Assembly: GCA_025934545.1 (NCBI GenBank)
Contig: JAICXV010000129.1
Span: 1-6,682 of the forward strand
DNA length: 6,682 bases
Direction of reading: 5' to 3'
Source: Verrucomicrobiia bacterium
Lineage (GTDB): Bacteria > Verrucomicrobiota > Verrucomicrobiia > Limisphaerales > Palsa-1400
The notes beneath the pieces were generated by a model. That model was not told the origin of the DNA, searched no databases, and saw only the letters and a program-made list of their open reading frames with translations. Below are positions 1 to 6,682 of this stretch, one piece after another; positions within the stretch are counted from its first letter, which is position 1; the number at the start of each line of letters is the position of its first letter. The position numbers and the translations under genes were made by a program.

Positions 1-307
1 AGTCATCCTCGGCCACCGCCTCTTTAACGTCGAGGATTTCGTGAATCGTCGCCGGAATTTCGCTCGCGTCCAATGGACGGGGCAAGATTGGTGGCGCGGC
101 GGCAGCAGCGACAGTTCGTCGGCGTGTTGCCAGCCACAGCAGCACAACTGTCGCAACCAGGATGAGTGTAAACACCACCATCATCTCACTAGACGAATGA
201 AACAGCGGCGTCATCAAGAGAAGTAACAACGGCAGGACGAGAACAAATACGAGAAGAATCTGCCACCACCGATTGTGCGTCCGGCGCGCGGAATATTCGC
301 CGTTCAT
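1..307 (-). CDS. Partial two-helix membrane protein, C-terminus beyond the window
   Basis: This ORF starts with ATG at 307 and stays open for 102 codons to the left edge, so the C-terminus is not visible. The product begins MNGEYSARRTHNRWWQ. A long hydrophobic stretch follows at about residues 14-36 (rich in L and V), then a short polar turn (HSSSE). A second hydrophobic stretch lies at about 42-60 and ends in a basic ATRRR motif. An Ala/Pro-rich linker then leads into an acidic, soluble-looking segment (about 78-102). The layout is a small helical hairpin anchor with a cytoplasmic C-terminal part, because the Arg cluster after helix two predicts an inside location. I do not recognise the family and assign no function. 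The start lies only 3 nt after the stop of the SDR gene, which suggests translational coupling in one transcript. There is no good Shine-Dalgarno; the nearest purine run (GGCGAGG) is too far upstream. The hydrophobicity pattern and unbroken frame support a real gene. Confidence 0.6.
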   Translation of the reverse strand, partial: MNGEYSARRTHNRWWQILLVFVLVLPLLLLLMTPLFHSSSEMMVVFTLILVATVVLLWLATRRRTVAAAAAPPILPRPLDASEIPATIHEILDVKEAVAEDD

Positions 308-310
308 AAA

Positions 311-1171
311 TTAGCCGTTCACAACCTCGCCGCCATTGGGATGAAGCACCTGTCCGGTCATGTAAGAAGAATCGGACGACGCGAGGAATAAATAACAGGG
401 CGCAACTTCCACTGGTTCACCGGCCCGTTTCATCGGAACGTCGGTGCCAAAGTCTTTGACTTCGTCCGGTGGAAAAGTCGACGGAATCAGCGGTGTCCAA
501 ATCGGGCCGGGTGCCACGCCATTGACCCGAATTCCTTTCTCAGCGAGCGCCTTGGCCAGCGAACGTGTGAAGGCCACGATTGCTCCTTTCGTCGAGGCGT
601 AATCCAGCAAATGCGGACTGCCGCGATAAGCAGTGACCGACGTTGTATTGATGATGGTGCAGCCTTTTTTCAAATGTGGGAACGCAGCTTTGCAGAAATA
701 GAAATACGAAAAGATATTTGTCTCAAATGTTCGCCGCAACTGTTTGTCAGTGACCTTCTCCAAGTTCTCGGTTGGGTGCTGTTCGGCGGCGTTGTTGACC
801 AGAATGTCGAGATGACCGAACTCTTTAACAACGCTCCGGGCCGCTTGGCGACAAAACTTTTCGTCGCCAACATCGCCCGCGATCGCGATGCATTCGCGCC
901 CTTCCTGCTCGACGAGTCGGACTGTTTCCTTTGCGTCCTTATGTTCGTTGAGATAAACGATGCCAACATCGGCTCCTTCGTGCGCGAACAAGACCGCTAC
1001 TGCGCGACCGATGCCGCTATCCCCACCGGTGATCAGCGCAACTTTGCCCTTCAGTTTTCCCGCCGAGGCTTCACGCGGAAGTGCCTGCGGTTTTGGACGC
1101 ATCTGGTGTTCGCGCCCCGGCTGCTTCGACTGCTTTTGCGCCGGGTGTTTAACTGGTTTTTTCTGCGACAT
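311..1171 (-). CDS. SDR family oxidoreductase (YghA / general stress protein 39 type)
   Basis: This is a complete 286-residue classical short-chain dehydrogenase, expected to be a cytosolic NAD(P)-dependent alcohol or aldehyde oxidoreductase; its substrate cannot be read from sequence. The Rossmann fold starts near residue 41 (KGKVALITGG). The nucleotide-binding glycine motif TGGDSGIG is at 48-55, GD at 99-100, the NNAA structural motif at 126-129, and a catalytic Asn candidate at 152. Ser178 and the YASTK motif (Tyr191, Lys195) complete the active site, followed by PGPIWTP at 221-227. About 40 residues rich in K, Q, P and R precede the fold. This basic extension is typical of the subgroup that includes E. 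coli YghA and Bacillus GSP39, which are often stress-induced. The ATG at 1171 keeps the extension; Met24 is a possible later start. There is no strong Shine-Dalgarno directly upstream, but the start sits inside a small ORF that stops 22 bases further on, so coupled translation is possible. The family call is secure; the physiological role is inferred. Confidence 0.95.
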   Translation of the reverse strand: MSQKKPVKHPAQKQSKQPGREHQMRPKPQALPREASAGKLKGKVALITGGDSGIGRAVAVLFAHEGADVGIVYLNEHKDAKETVRLVEQEGRECIAIAGDVGDEKFCRQAARSVVKEFGHLDILVNNAAEQHPTENLEKVTDKQLRRTFETNIFSYFYFCKAAFPHLKKGCTIINTTSVTAYRGSPHLLDYASTKGAIVAFTRSLAKALAEKGIRVNGVAPGPIWTPLIPSTFPPDEVKDFGTDVPMKRAGEPVEVAPCYLFLASSDSSYMTGQVLHPNGGEVVNG

Positions 1172-1334
1172 CGCTGACCAGCACTTTCACTTTGAGTTTC
1201 CTGCCAATACTCCAACGCGAGCATGACAAGCTGATGCTTTGTTCCGGAAGAGATGGAATGAAACGCGGTGCAAACATCTTTAACCGCCCATCCAACCCGT
1301 TCTGCCGCTGGCAAATATGCGCGACGTTTTTCAT
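1149..1334 (-). CDS. Doubtful 61-codon leader ORF before the SDR gene, possibly frameshifted
   Basis: An ATG at 1334 follows a strong Shine-Dalgarno (AAGGAG, 4-nt spacing) and opens a 61-residue frame that ends 22 bases inside the SDR gene. The product (MKNVAHICQRQNGLDG...) is basic and Ser-rich, and it matches no family I know. The neighbouring frame over the same bases reads a more protein-like sequence: YEKRRAYLPAAERVGWAVKD, continuing with alternating hydrophobic and polar residues to about LALEYWQET (near 1200). That second frame has no ATG near the ribosome site, only a TTG at 1314. It would join the ATG if the A5 run at codons 2-3 were A6. Three explanations are open: a real 61-residue leader peptide coupled to the SDR, a small gene broken by a one-base deletion (or a sequencing error), or slippage at the A run. 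I recognise neither protein. The ribosome site is the best evidence that something here is translated. Confidence 0.35.
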   Translation of the reverse strand: MKNVAHICQRQNGLDGRLKMFAPRFIPSLPEQSISLSCSRWSIGRKLKVKVLVSDVAEKTS

Positions 1335-1580
1335 AAATCTCCTTGTTTAAAACCTACCGCACCAGCCTAACCACCAGCAATGAGGCGCTTGCTCAAACTC
1401 AGGTGGTGAAAGCTTGATTAATCCGTGTCAGGGCGATTCCCGCATTCGACGAGGTGGATGTCTGAACTGGCGCGAGGTATTAATCGCAGATGACTGCGGG
1501 GTATTTGGCGAGGTTGCCCATACGAAAAAACGGCAAAATCTGAATGACTGATAGCGCCAATACCGCAATAATAGTCAGCG
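1335..1580. promoter_or_regulatory. Divergent intergenic region with promoters for both strands
   Basis: These 246 bases separate the leftward SDR unit from the rightward three-gene operon, so both promoters should lie here. I find no convincing -35/-10 pair in either direction. The best minus-strand candidate has TTGAGC with a 17-base spacer but a poor -10. A short 5-bp inverted repeat (TTGCC at 1514-1518, GGCAA at 1532-1536) with an A6 run between the arms could be an operator, but such a short dyad is expected by chance. Short frames in the region have no recognisable product. No remnant of a cytochrome-type CxxCH domain was seen upstream of the plus-strand gene. Confidence 0.45.
1339..1344 (-). 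promoter_or_regulatory. Shine-Dalgarno AAGGAG for the minus-strand unit
   Basis: On the minus strand, AAGGAG is followed by ATTT and then ATG at 1334. It is the only strong ribosome binding site seen in the minus-strand unit. It decides the start of the small ORF and may feed the SDR gene through overlap. Confidence 0.6.
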
Positions 1581-4391
1581 GTGAGAATTTCTCCGGCAGG
1601 TTGTTGGTTGATCGTTGCGTTTGCGCTCGTGTTGTCTAGCCGAGCAGAACGAGCGACCAATCATTGGGCGTTTCGTGCGCCCGTCCGCCCTGCTGTCCCG
1701 CAATTGAAAGATCGCTGGATACGAAACCCGATCGATGCTTTTGTCCTGCAGCGGTTGCAGAAAGAGAAACTGAAACCATCGCCCGAAGCCGACAAAACCA
1801 CTTTGTTGCGGCGATTAAGTTTGGATTCAATCGGTTTGCCGCCGTCGATTGCGGAAGTCGATGCGTTTCTCACCGATAAAAGCAAAGATGCTTACGACAA
1901 ACAGATCGAACGTTTGCTTGCCTCTCCCCATTACGGCGAACGATGGGGACGCCATTGGCTCGACGCCGCGCGTTATGCCGATTCGGATGGTTACGAAAAA
2001 GACAAACGCCGCATGGTTTGGTTCTACCGAGATTACGTGATCAACGCGTTCAACCGCGACCTGCCCTATAACCAATTCGTTATCGAACAACTCGCCGGCG
2101 ACGAATTACCGAACGCAACACAGGACCAAATTGTCGCGACCGGTTTCTTGCGCAACTCGATGATCAACGAAGAAGGCGGCGTTGATCCCGAACAATTTCG
2201 TATGGAAGCCATGTTCGATCGCATGGATTGCATTGGCAAAAGTGTTCTCGGCCTGACGATTCAATGCGCCCAATGCCACAACCACAAATTCGATCCCCTG
2301 ACCCAAGAGGAATACTACCGGATGTTCGCCTTCATCAATAATGACTACGACGCGCAACGGGTCGTTTACAAACCAGACGAATTAATGAAGGTCGAAAATC
2401 TCCGCACAGCCATGGCGAAGATTGAAGATGGGCTGAAAGCGAAAACCGCCGATTGGCAGGCCCGCATGGCGAAGTGGGAAGACAGCGTCACGACTAACCA
2501 ACCGAACTGGATAACGCTCGCGCCGCGCATTGAGGACATTAGCACCGGCGGACAAAAGTATTTGATGCAAAAAGATGGTTCGATCTTGGCCCAGGGATAC
2601 GCGCCCACCAAGCACACCGCGATTTTCTGGTCGACGAATAATACCATCAGCAACGTCACCGCGTTTCAAATTGAATTACTTAACGATGGCAACCTTCCCT
2701 GCAACGGCCCTGGACGTTCCTTCAAAGGAACCTGTGCGTTGACTGAGTTTCGTGTCGAAGTCGCGTCGGTCCTCGCCCGCACCAATGTTTCGAAAGTGAA
2801 ATTCACCTCTGCCACATCGGACTATGAACAACCCGAACGCGAACTGGAACCAAATTTCTACGACAAATCGGATCGCCACCGCGTCACTGGCCCTGCCAAG
2901 TACGCTATCGATGGCAATGGCGACACGGCATGGGGCATCGATGCTGGCGCGGGTCGACGCAATCAGCCGCGCAAAGCCGTCTTCCAATGTGAAAAGCCGA
3001 TGGGCTATGCCGGTGGAACAATTTTCGAACTTTATCTGGAACAAAATCACGGCGGTTGGAACAGCGACGAGTTGATGAACAACAATCTCGGTCGCTTCCG
3101 CGTTTCGGTCACGACGAATGCGGGACCGATCGTCGCTGACCCGGTGCCAAAACCTGTCCGCGACATCTTTGCAATTCCTCATCAACGAAGAACACCGCGA
3201 CAGGTCGCAACGATTTTCAGCTACTGGCGCACAACAGTTCCTGAATGGAAAGAAGCGAACGATAAAATCGAATGGCTTTGGAAAGATTGGCCGAACGGGG
3301 AAACGGCGTTCGCTTTAATCGCGCGGGAAAATCCACGCGACACACATATTCTTACTCGCGGCGATTTTCTTAAACCACAGAAAGAAGTCACACCCGGCGT
3401 TCCGGCATTTTTACACCCGATGAAATCAAACGGCTCAACGCGTTTGGATTTCGCAAATTGGTTGGTTGACCGGCGTTCACCCACGACAGCGCGCGTGATC
3501 GTCAATCGCCTCTGGCAATCTTATTTCGGGACCGGCCTCGTCGCTACGCCGGAAGATTTCGGCACGCGCGCGGAAGCGCCGTCGCATCCAGAGTTGTTGG
3601 ACTGGCTGGCGTGCGAGTTGATGGACAACAATTGGAGCCTTAAACACATTCACCGCCTCATTCTCAATTCTTCAACGTATCGCCAGTCTTCGCGCGTCAC
3701 TCCAGAGTTACGCGACCGCGATCCGAACAATCGACTGCTCGCACGCGGCCCGCGCTTGCGCGTCGATGGCGAAATTGTCCGCGACATCGCGCTGGCGGCA
3801 AGTGGACTGCTCACGACCAATATCGGCGGCCCAAGTGTTTACTCGCCTGCGCCCGCTTTCCTTTTCCAACCGCCCGCCAGCTACGCTCCGTTCGAATGGC
3901 CTGAAGCGACGGGGCCCGATAGATATCGCCGCGCCATATATACATTCCGTCGGCGCTCCACGCCGTTCCCGGCATTGCAAGCGTTCGACACTCCCAACGG
4001 CGATTACTCCTGCGTCCGGCGAATGCGTTCGAACACGCCGCTTCAGGCGCTCACGACGTTGAACGAACCTATGTTCATGGAATGCGCACAAGCGCTCGCC
4101 TTACGAACCCTCGCCGAAGGTGGCAAGACAGACGACTCGAGAATCAGTTACGCGTTTCGTCGCACGCTTGGTCGCCTGCCCGCGCCCGATGAGAAAAGCG
4201 AGTTGCTCGGGTTGCTGAAGCGACAGCAACAACGCATCGCCGATGGTTGGATTAATCCAAACGAACTCTCCACCGGCAAAAACGAAAAGCCGGAGAATCT
4301 TCCAGCCGGCACCACGCCGACGCAGCTCGCCGTTTACACCGTCATCTCGCGCGCGTTGCTGAATCTCGACGAAACAATTACGAAGGAGTAG
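1581..4391 (+). CDS. DUF1549/DUF1553 (PSCyt2-PSD1) exported protein
   Basis: This is a complete 936-residue protein. An N-terminal Sec-type signal (hydrophobic core about residues 9-20) places it outside the cytoplasm. The PSCyt2 (DUF1549) domain spans about 27-255. It contains HWAF at 28-31, [14 protein letters not shown] at 46-59, the block [14 protein letters not shown] at 115-128, and [13 protein letters not shown] at 195-207. It also carries one CxxCH (CAQCH, 229-233), a possible covalent haem site. A charged, coiled-coil-like segment follows (about 270-301). A beta-rich middle region (about 340-515) resembles a discoidin-type carbohydrate-binding fold. The PSD1 (DUF1553) domain covers about 610-930 and includes [26 protein letters not shown] and a C-terminal [12 protein letters not shown]. 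The N-terminal PSCyt1 cytochrome domain found in many relatives is absent. The start is GTG; an in-frame TAG lies 9 bases upstream, so the frame cannot extend further. No good Shine-Dalgarno is visible, and TTG at residue 10 is a weaker alternative. The family's biochemical role is unsettled; partnership with DUF1501 proteins is typical. Confidence 0.93.
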   Translation: MRISPAGCWLIVAFALVLSSRAERATNHWAFRAPVRPAVPQLKDRWIRNPIDAFVLQRLQKEKLKPSPEADKTTLLRRLSLDSIGLPPSIAEVDAFLTDKSKDAYDKQIERLLASPHYGERWGRHWLDAARYADSDGYEKDKRRMVWFYRDYVINAFNRDLPYNQFVIEQLAGDELPNATQDQIVATGFLRNSMINEEGGVDPEQFRMEAMFDRMDCIGKSVLGLTIQCAQCHNHKFDPLTQEEYYRMFAFINNDYDAQRVVYKPDELMKVENLRTAMAKIEDGLKAKTADWQARMAKWEDSVTTNQPNWITLAPRIEDISTGGQKYLMQKDGSILAQGYAPTKHTAIFWSTNNTISNVTAFQIELLNDGNLPCNGPGRSFKGTCALTEFRVEVASVLARTNVSKVKFTSATSDYEQPERELEPNFYDKSDRHRVTGPAKYAIDGNGDTAWGIDAGAGRRNQPRKAVFQCEKPMGYAGGTIFELYLEQNHGGWNSDELMNNNLGRFRVSVTTNAGPIVADPVPKPVRDIFAIPHQRRTPRQVATIFSYWRTTVPEWKEANDKIEWLWKDWPNGETAFALIARENPRDTHILTRGDFLKPQKEVTPGVPAFLHPMKSNGSTRLDFANWLVDRRSPTTARVIVNRLWQSYFGTGLVATPEDFGTRAEAPSHPELLDWLACELMDNNWSLKHIHRLILNSSTYRQSSRVTPELRDRDPNNRLLARGPRLRVDGEIVRDIALAASGLLTTNIGGPSVYSPAPAFLFQPPASYAPFEWPEATGPDRYRRAIYTFRRRSTPFPALQAFDTPNGDYSCVRRMRSNTPLQALTTLNEPMFMECAQALALRTLAEGGKTDDSRISYAFRRTLGRLPAPDEKSELLGLLKRQQQRIADGWINPNELSTGKNEKPENLPAGTTPTQLAVYTVISRALLNLDETITKE
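4382..4388 (+). promoter_or_regulatory. Shine-Dalgarno GAAGGAG for the DUF1501 gene
   Basis: GAAGGAG lies within the last codons of the upstream gene and ends 5 nt before the ATG at 4394. It fixes that start and shows that the two genes are translated from one message. Confidence 0.8.
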
Positions 4392-4393
4392 CC

Positions 4394-5830
4394 ATGACCA
4401 CGCCGGAGCACTTTTTCAACGAACAATGCAAAGCGATTACTCGCCGCTGGTTCTTCAAACAATGTGGCGTCGGCCTGGGCACCATCGCGCTTGGTTCGCT
4501 CCTCAATCAAAAACTTTTTGCGGCAGGAAAATCCGCACTAATCAATCCACTCGCACCTAAAGCGCCGCACTTTGCACCAAAAGCCAAACGAGTCATTTAC
4601 CTGTTCATGGCCGGTGCTCCGAGCCATTTGGATTTGTTCGATTACAAACCGCAACTCGCGAAATTCAGCGGCACGCTCCCTCCCCCGGAATTATTGAAAG
4701 GCTATCGCGCCGCGTTCATCAATCCGCAGTCGAAATTGTTAGGACCGAAATTCAAGTTCGCCAAATACGGCAAAGCCGGCGCCGAACTTTCCGAACTGTT
4801 GCCGAACCTCGCACAAGTCGTCGATGACATTGCCATCGTCAAATCGATGAAGACCGACGCCTTCAATCACGCGCCCGCGCAAATCTTCTTGAACACCGGT
4901 TCGCAACAATTCGGCCGGCCCAGCATTGGCGCATGGACGACTTACGGGCTCGGTTGCGAAACCAGCGACCTGCCCGCGTTTGTCGTTTTCAGTTCCGGCC
5001 CAAAAGGTACCAGCGGCGGCGCGTCGAATTGGGGCTCGGGATTTTTGCCATCGGTTTATCAAGGCGTTCTCTTCCACAGCCAGGGTGACCCCATTTTATA
5101 TTTGTCGAATCCAAAAGGCGTCGATGCCGAGATGCAGCGCGACACGCTCGACACCGTCCGCAATCTCAACCTCAAACATTTTGATATCACCGGCGATCCA
5201 GAAATCACGACGCGCATCAACTCATTCGAAATGGCCTACCGCATGCAAACGAGCGCGCCGGAGTTGATGGATATTTCCAAAGAATCCAAAACGACCCTGG
5301 AAATGTATGGCGCTGAGCCCGGCAAATCGTCGTTCGCCAATAATTGCCTCCTCGCCCGCCGACTCGTGGAACGCGGCGTGCGATTTGTTCAACTTTACCA
5401 CGAAGCCTGGGACCAACACGGCAACCTCGTCGCCGATCTCAAAAAGAATTGTAAAAATACCGACCAGGCTTGTGCTGCCTTGATCAAGGATTTGAAACAA
5501 CGCGGAATGTTAGAGGATACGCTCGTGATCTGGGGCGGCGAATTCGGCCGCACGCCCATGGTCCAGGGGGGCGACGACGGACGCGACCATCACCCAAACG
5601 CGTTCACCATGTGGATGGCCGGCGGCGGCATCAAACCAGGAATCACTTTAGGCGAGAGCGACGAATTTGGGTTCAACGCCAGCGTCGACCCCGTTCACGT
5701 TCACGATTTGAATGCTACCATCCTGCATCTCCTCGGACTCGAACACACCAAATTGACCTATCGCTTCCAGGGTCGCGACTTCCGTCTGACGGACGTTCAC
5801 GGCGAACTTGTCACCAAATTGTTGGCGTAA
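4394..5830 (+). CDS. DUF1501 protein with twin-arginine signal
   Basis: This is a complete 478-residue DUF1501 protein, a family related to the sulfatase/alkaline phosphatase superfamily. The N-terminus carries a Tat export signal: TRRWFFK at residues 16-22 fits the S/T-R-R-x-F-x-K consensus and is followed by a hydrophobic stretch (about 24-37) and LFAAG. Tat export implies the protein folds, perhaps binding metal, before crossing the membrane. Typical family blocks follow: [14 protein letters not shown] at 73-86, a Gly-rich stretch near 202-216, HEAWDQHGN at 336-344, GGEFGRTP at 381-388, GRDHHP at 396-401, and [16 protein letters not shown] at 434-449. The Asp and His residues in these blocks are plausible metal ligands, but this is inferred from superfamily resemblance. 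The gene begins 2 nt after the stop of the DUF1549/DUF1553 gene, the usual pairing of these families. Length and motifs are normal and no damage is seen. The substrate is unknown. Confidence 0.95.
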   Translation: MTTPEHFFNEQCKAITRRWFFKQCGVGLGTIALGSLLNQKLFAAGKSALINPLAPKAPHFAPKAKRVIYLFMAGAPSHLDLFDYKPQLAKFSGTLPPPELLKGYRAAFINPQSKLLGPKFKFAKYGKAGAELSELLPNLAQVVDDIAIVKSMKTDAFNHAPAQIFLNTGSQQFGRPSIGAWTTYGLGCETSDLPAFVVFSSGPKGTSGGASNWGSGFLPSVYQGVLFHSQGDPILYLSNPKGVDAEMQRDTLDTVRNLNLKHFDITGDPEITTRINSFEMAYRMQTSAPELMDISKESKTTLEMYGAEPGKSSFANNCLLARRLVERGVRFVQLYHEAWDQHGNLVADLKKNCKNTDQACAALIKDLKQRGMLEDTLVIWGGEFGRTPMVQGGDDGRDHHPNAFTMWMAGGGIKPGITLGESDEFGFNASVDPVHVHDLNATILHLLGLEHTKLTYRFQGRDFRLTDVHGELVTKLLA

Positions 5831-5856
5831 TTGAGTCAACCAGTTACGATGCGGAA

Positions 5857-6558
5857 ATGAAATTCACGCATTTGCTTTCAATTTCTCTTTTGAGCTTCAG
5901 CGTATTTGCGGCGGACGCTCCTGCCGAAAAAGAGCCCAAAGTCATCACGCCCGGCAAAGACGGCGCGCCCCCGTCGGATGCCATCGTCCTTTTCGACGGC
6001 AAAGATTTGTCGCATTGGAAAACTGAGACTGGCGACCAACCGAAATGGAAGGTCCACGATGGAATCCTCGAAGTCGCCAAGGGCACGGGAAATATTTTCA
6101 GCAAAGACGAATTCGGCGACGTGCAGTTGCATGTCGAATTTGCCGAACCAACTCCAGCCCACGGCACCGGCCAGGACCGCGGCAATAGCGGCGTTTATTT
6201 GGAAGGCCGTTACGAAGTGCAGGTACTCGATTGTTATAACAATAAGACTTATCCAAACGGCCAGACCGCCGCCATCTATGGGATCTCCGCGCCGTTGGTG
6301 AATGCGTGCCGCCCGCCCGGCGAATGGCAGACCTACGAAATCATTTTCCATCCGCCAAAACAAACCGCTGACGGAAAAGTTCAATCCGGCTCGTTCACCG
6401 TGCTGCACAACGGCGCGCTCGTTCAAGATCACACCGAAATCAAAGGCGAACCCACGCGCGCCGCGAATTTCACCGGCGTCGCCGAACAAGGTCCATTGAT
6501 CCTCCAGGACCATGGCCATGCGGTGCGTTACCGCAACATTTGGGCGCGACGGCTTTAG
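5857..6558 (+). CDS. DUF1080 (3-keto-disaccharide hydrolase-like) exported protein
   Basis: This is a complete 233-residue protein of the DUF1080 family, which has a LamG-like beta-sandwich; some members hydrolyse 3-keto-glycosides. The first 18 or so residues (MKFTHLLSISLLSFSVFA) form a Sec signal, with cleavage likely after VFA or FAA. The mature domain starts with IVLFDGKDLSHWK at 43-55. It continues with WKVHDGILEV (64-73), GNSGVYLEGRYEVQVLD (109-125), GEWQTYEIIFHPP (155-167), a strand turn near LHNGALVQDH (183-192), and the terminal GPLILQDHGHAVRYRNIW (212-229). All are hallmark blocks of the family, and the domain appears whole. The frame stays open far upstream into the DUF1501 gene, but the signal peptide marks ATG 5857 as the true start. 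The Shine-Dalgarno is weak (GCGGAA just before the ATG). The 26-nt gap to the DUF1501 gene argues for one operon. Enzyme activity here is inferred only; some members may simply bind carbohydrate. Confidence 0.93.
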   Translation: MKFTHLLSISLLSFSVFAADAPAEKEPKVITPGKDGAPPSDAIVLFDGKDLSHWKTETGDQPKWKVHDGILEVAKGTGNIFSKDEFGDVQLHVEFAEPTPAHGTGQDRGNSGVYLEGRYEVQVLDCYNNKTYPNGQTAAIYGISAPLVNACRPPGEWQTYEIIFHPPKQTADGKVQSGSFTVLHNGALVQDHTEIKGEPTRAANFTGVAEQGPLILQDHGHAVRYRNIWARRL

Positions 6559-6564
6559 TGGTCC

Positions 6565-6650
6565 GGAGCGCGGACTTTAGTCCGCTTCAACATTGAACCA
6601 GATATGAGCCAGTTTCATACAATGCCGAAGCGGACTAAAGTCCGCGCTCC
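6565..6650. repeat. Perfect 24-bp inverted repeat, REP/BIME-like doublet
   Basis: The arms at 6565-6588 and 6627-6650 are exact reverse complements, separated by 38 nt. Each arm also holds its own near-palindrome, GCGGACTTTAGTCCGC at 6570-6585 and GCGGACTAAAGTCCGC at 6630-6645, giving 7-bp stems around 2 bases. After a 2x2 mismatch the big stem can extend by CATTG (6591-6595) pairing with CAATG (6620-6624). Two small hairpins in opposite orientation that can also form one large hairpin is the layout of REP pairs (BIMEs). Its position directly after an operon fits that class. It may stabilise or end the transcript, but no T-run follows, so it is not a standard intrinsic terminator. No other copy was seen in the window, so the claim that it belongs to a dispersed family is inference. 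Confidence 0.85.
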
Positions 6651-6669
6651 TTGCATCACCGCAGCAGAA

Positions 6670-6682
6670 AGGAGGTGCCTAT
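6670..6682 (+). promoter_or_regulatory. Consensus Shine-Dalgarno before a gene starting at the window edge
   Basis: AGGAGGT at 6670-6676 matches the anti-Shine-Dalgarno of 16S rRNA. The last two bases of the window are AT at 6681-6682, 5 nt after AGGAGG. If the next base is G, a plus-strand gene starts at 6681. The start codon itself is outside the window, so nothing can be said of the product. Confidence 0.5.

Noticed and set aside
41..226. 61-codon plus-strand ORF with a His run
   Set aside because: Its product is a low-complexity mix of H, Q, S and R. The opposite strand carries a clean two-helix membrane protein over the same bases.
611..1177. 188-codon plus-strand ORF opposite the SDR gene
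   Set aside because: It lies wholly antisense to a gene with every SDR motif, and its translation is Cys/Phe/Arg-rich with no recognisable domain. It is a shadow of the real frame.
1514..1536. TTGCC / GGCAA dyad as an operator
   Set aside because: Five-base arms with a 13-base gap are expected by chance in a region this size, and there is no clear promoter beside them.
2676..3185. 169-codon minus-strand ORF inside the DUF1549/DUF1553 gene
   Set aside because: The plus-strand frame is continuous and conserved on both sides. The antisense product looks like a complement of coding sequence.
5470..5856. 129-codon upstream extension of the DUF1080 frame
   Set aside because: It overlaps the conserved C-terminal part of DUF1501 (including GGEFGRTP and GRDHHP) in another frame, its translation is Arg-rich and disordered, and the signal peptide starts at 5857.
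5878..6519. 213-codon minus-strand ORF opposite the DUF1080 gene
   Set aside because: It is antisense to a complete conserved family member, with no ribosome site or family signature of its own.
6565..6650. The inverted repeat as a standard rho-independent terminator
   Set aside because: The loop is 38 nt and no run of T follows either arm on either strand, so the classic form is not met, although some termination effect is possible.

Overview
The window looks like a chromosomal piece from a Verrucomicrobiota- or Planctomycetota-type bacterium. The strongest evidence is a tandem of a DUF1549/DUF1553 (PSCyt2/PSD1) protein and a DUF1501 protein, followed by a DUF1080 protein. That set is heavily expanded in those phyla and uncommon elsewhere. 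A Verrucomicrobiota source is my preference, but this is an inference from gene families and not from a marker gene. No tRNA, rRNA, CRISPR array, transposase or phage gene was found.

Left part, minus strand (1-1344). Reading leftwards, a strong Shine-Dalgarno precedes a 61-codon ORF of doubtful reality. It overlaps the start of a 286-residue short-chain dehydrogenase (311-1171) of the stress-associated YghA / general-stress-protein-39 type. Three bases after the SDR stop, an unlisted ORF begins at 307 and runs off the left edge. Its first 102 codons encode a two-helix membrane protein. These probably form one transcription unit.

Centre (1335-1580). This is a 246-base divergent intergenic region that must hold the promoters for both directions. 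No clear sigma-70 box could be assigned.

Right part, plus strand (1581-6558). Three tightly spaced genes encode exported proteins. The first is a 936-residue PSCyt2/PSD1 protein with a single CxxCH and a Sec-type signal. Two bases later comes a 478-residue DUF1501 protein with a textbook twin-arginine signal. Twenty-six bases further on is a 233-residue DUF1080 (3-keto-glycoside hydrolase / LamG-like) protein with a Sec signal. Together they suggest a periplasmic or cell-surface module, plausibly for polysaccharide or glycoside breakdown, though the roles of the first two families are not settled.

Right edge (6559-6682). The operon is followed by a perfect 24-bp inverted repeat with a 38-nt loop. 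Each arm contains its own 7-bp hairpin (GCGGACT-TT-AGTCCGC), like a pair of REP/BIME elements. Just before the edge there is a consensus Shine-Dalgarno followed by AT, so a further plus-strand gene probably starts at 6681.

The most unusual items are this repeat doublet and the small ORF at 1149-1334, which has a better-looking protein in the adjacent frame. I see no convincing evidence of a wholly new defence or mobile system here.
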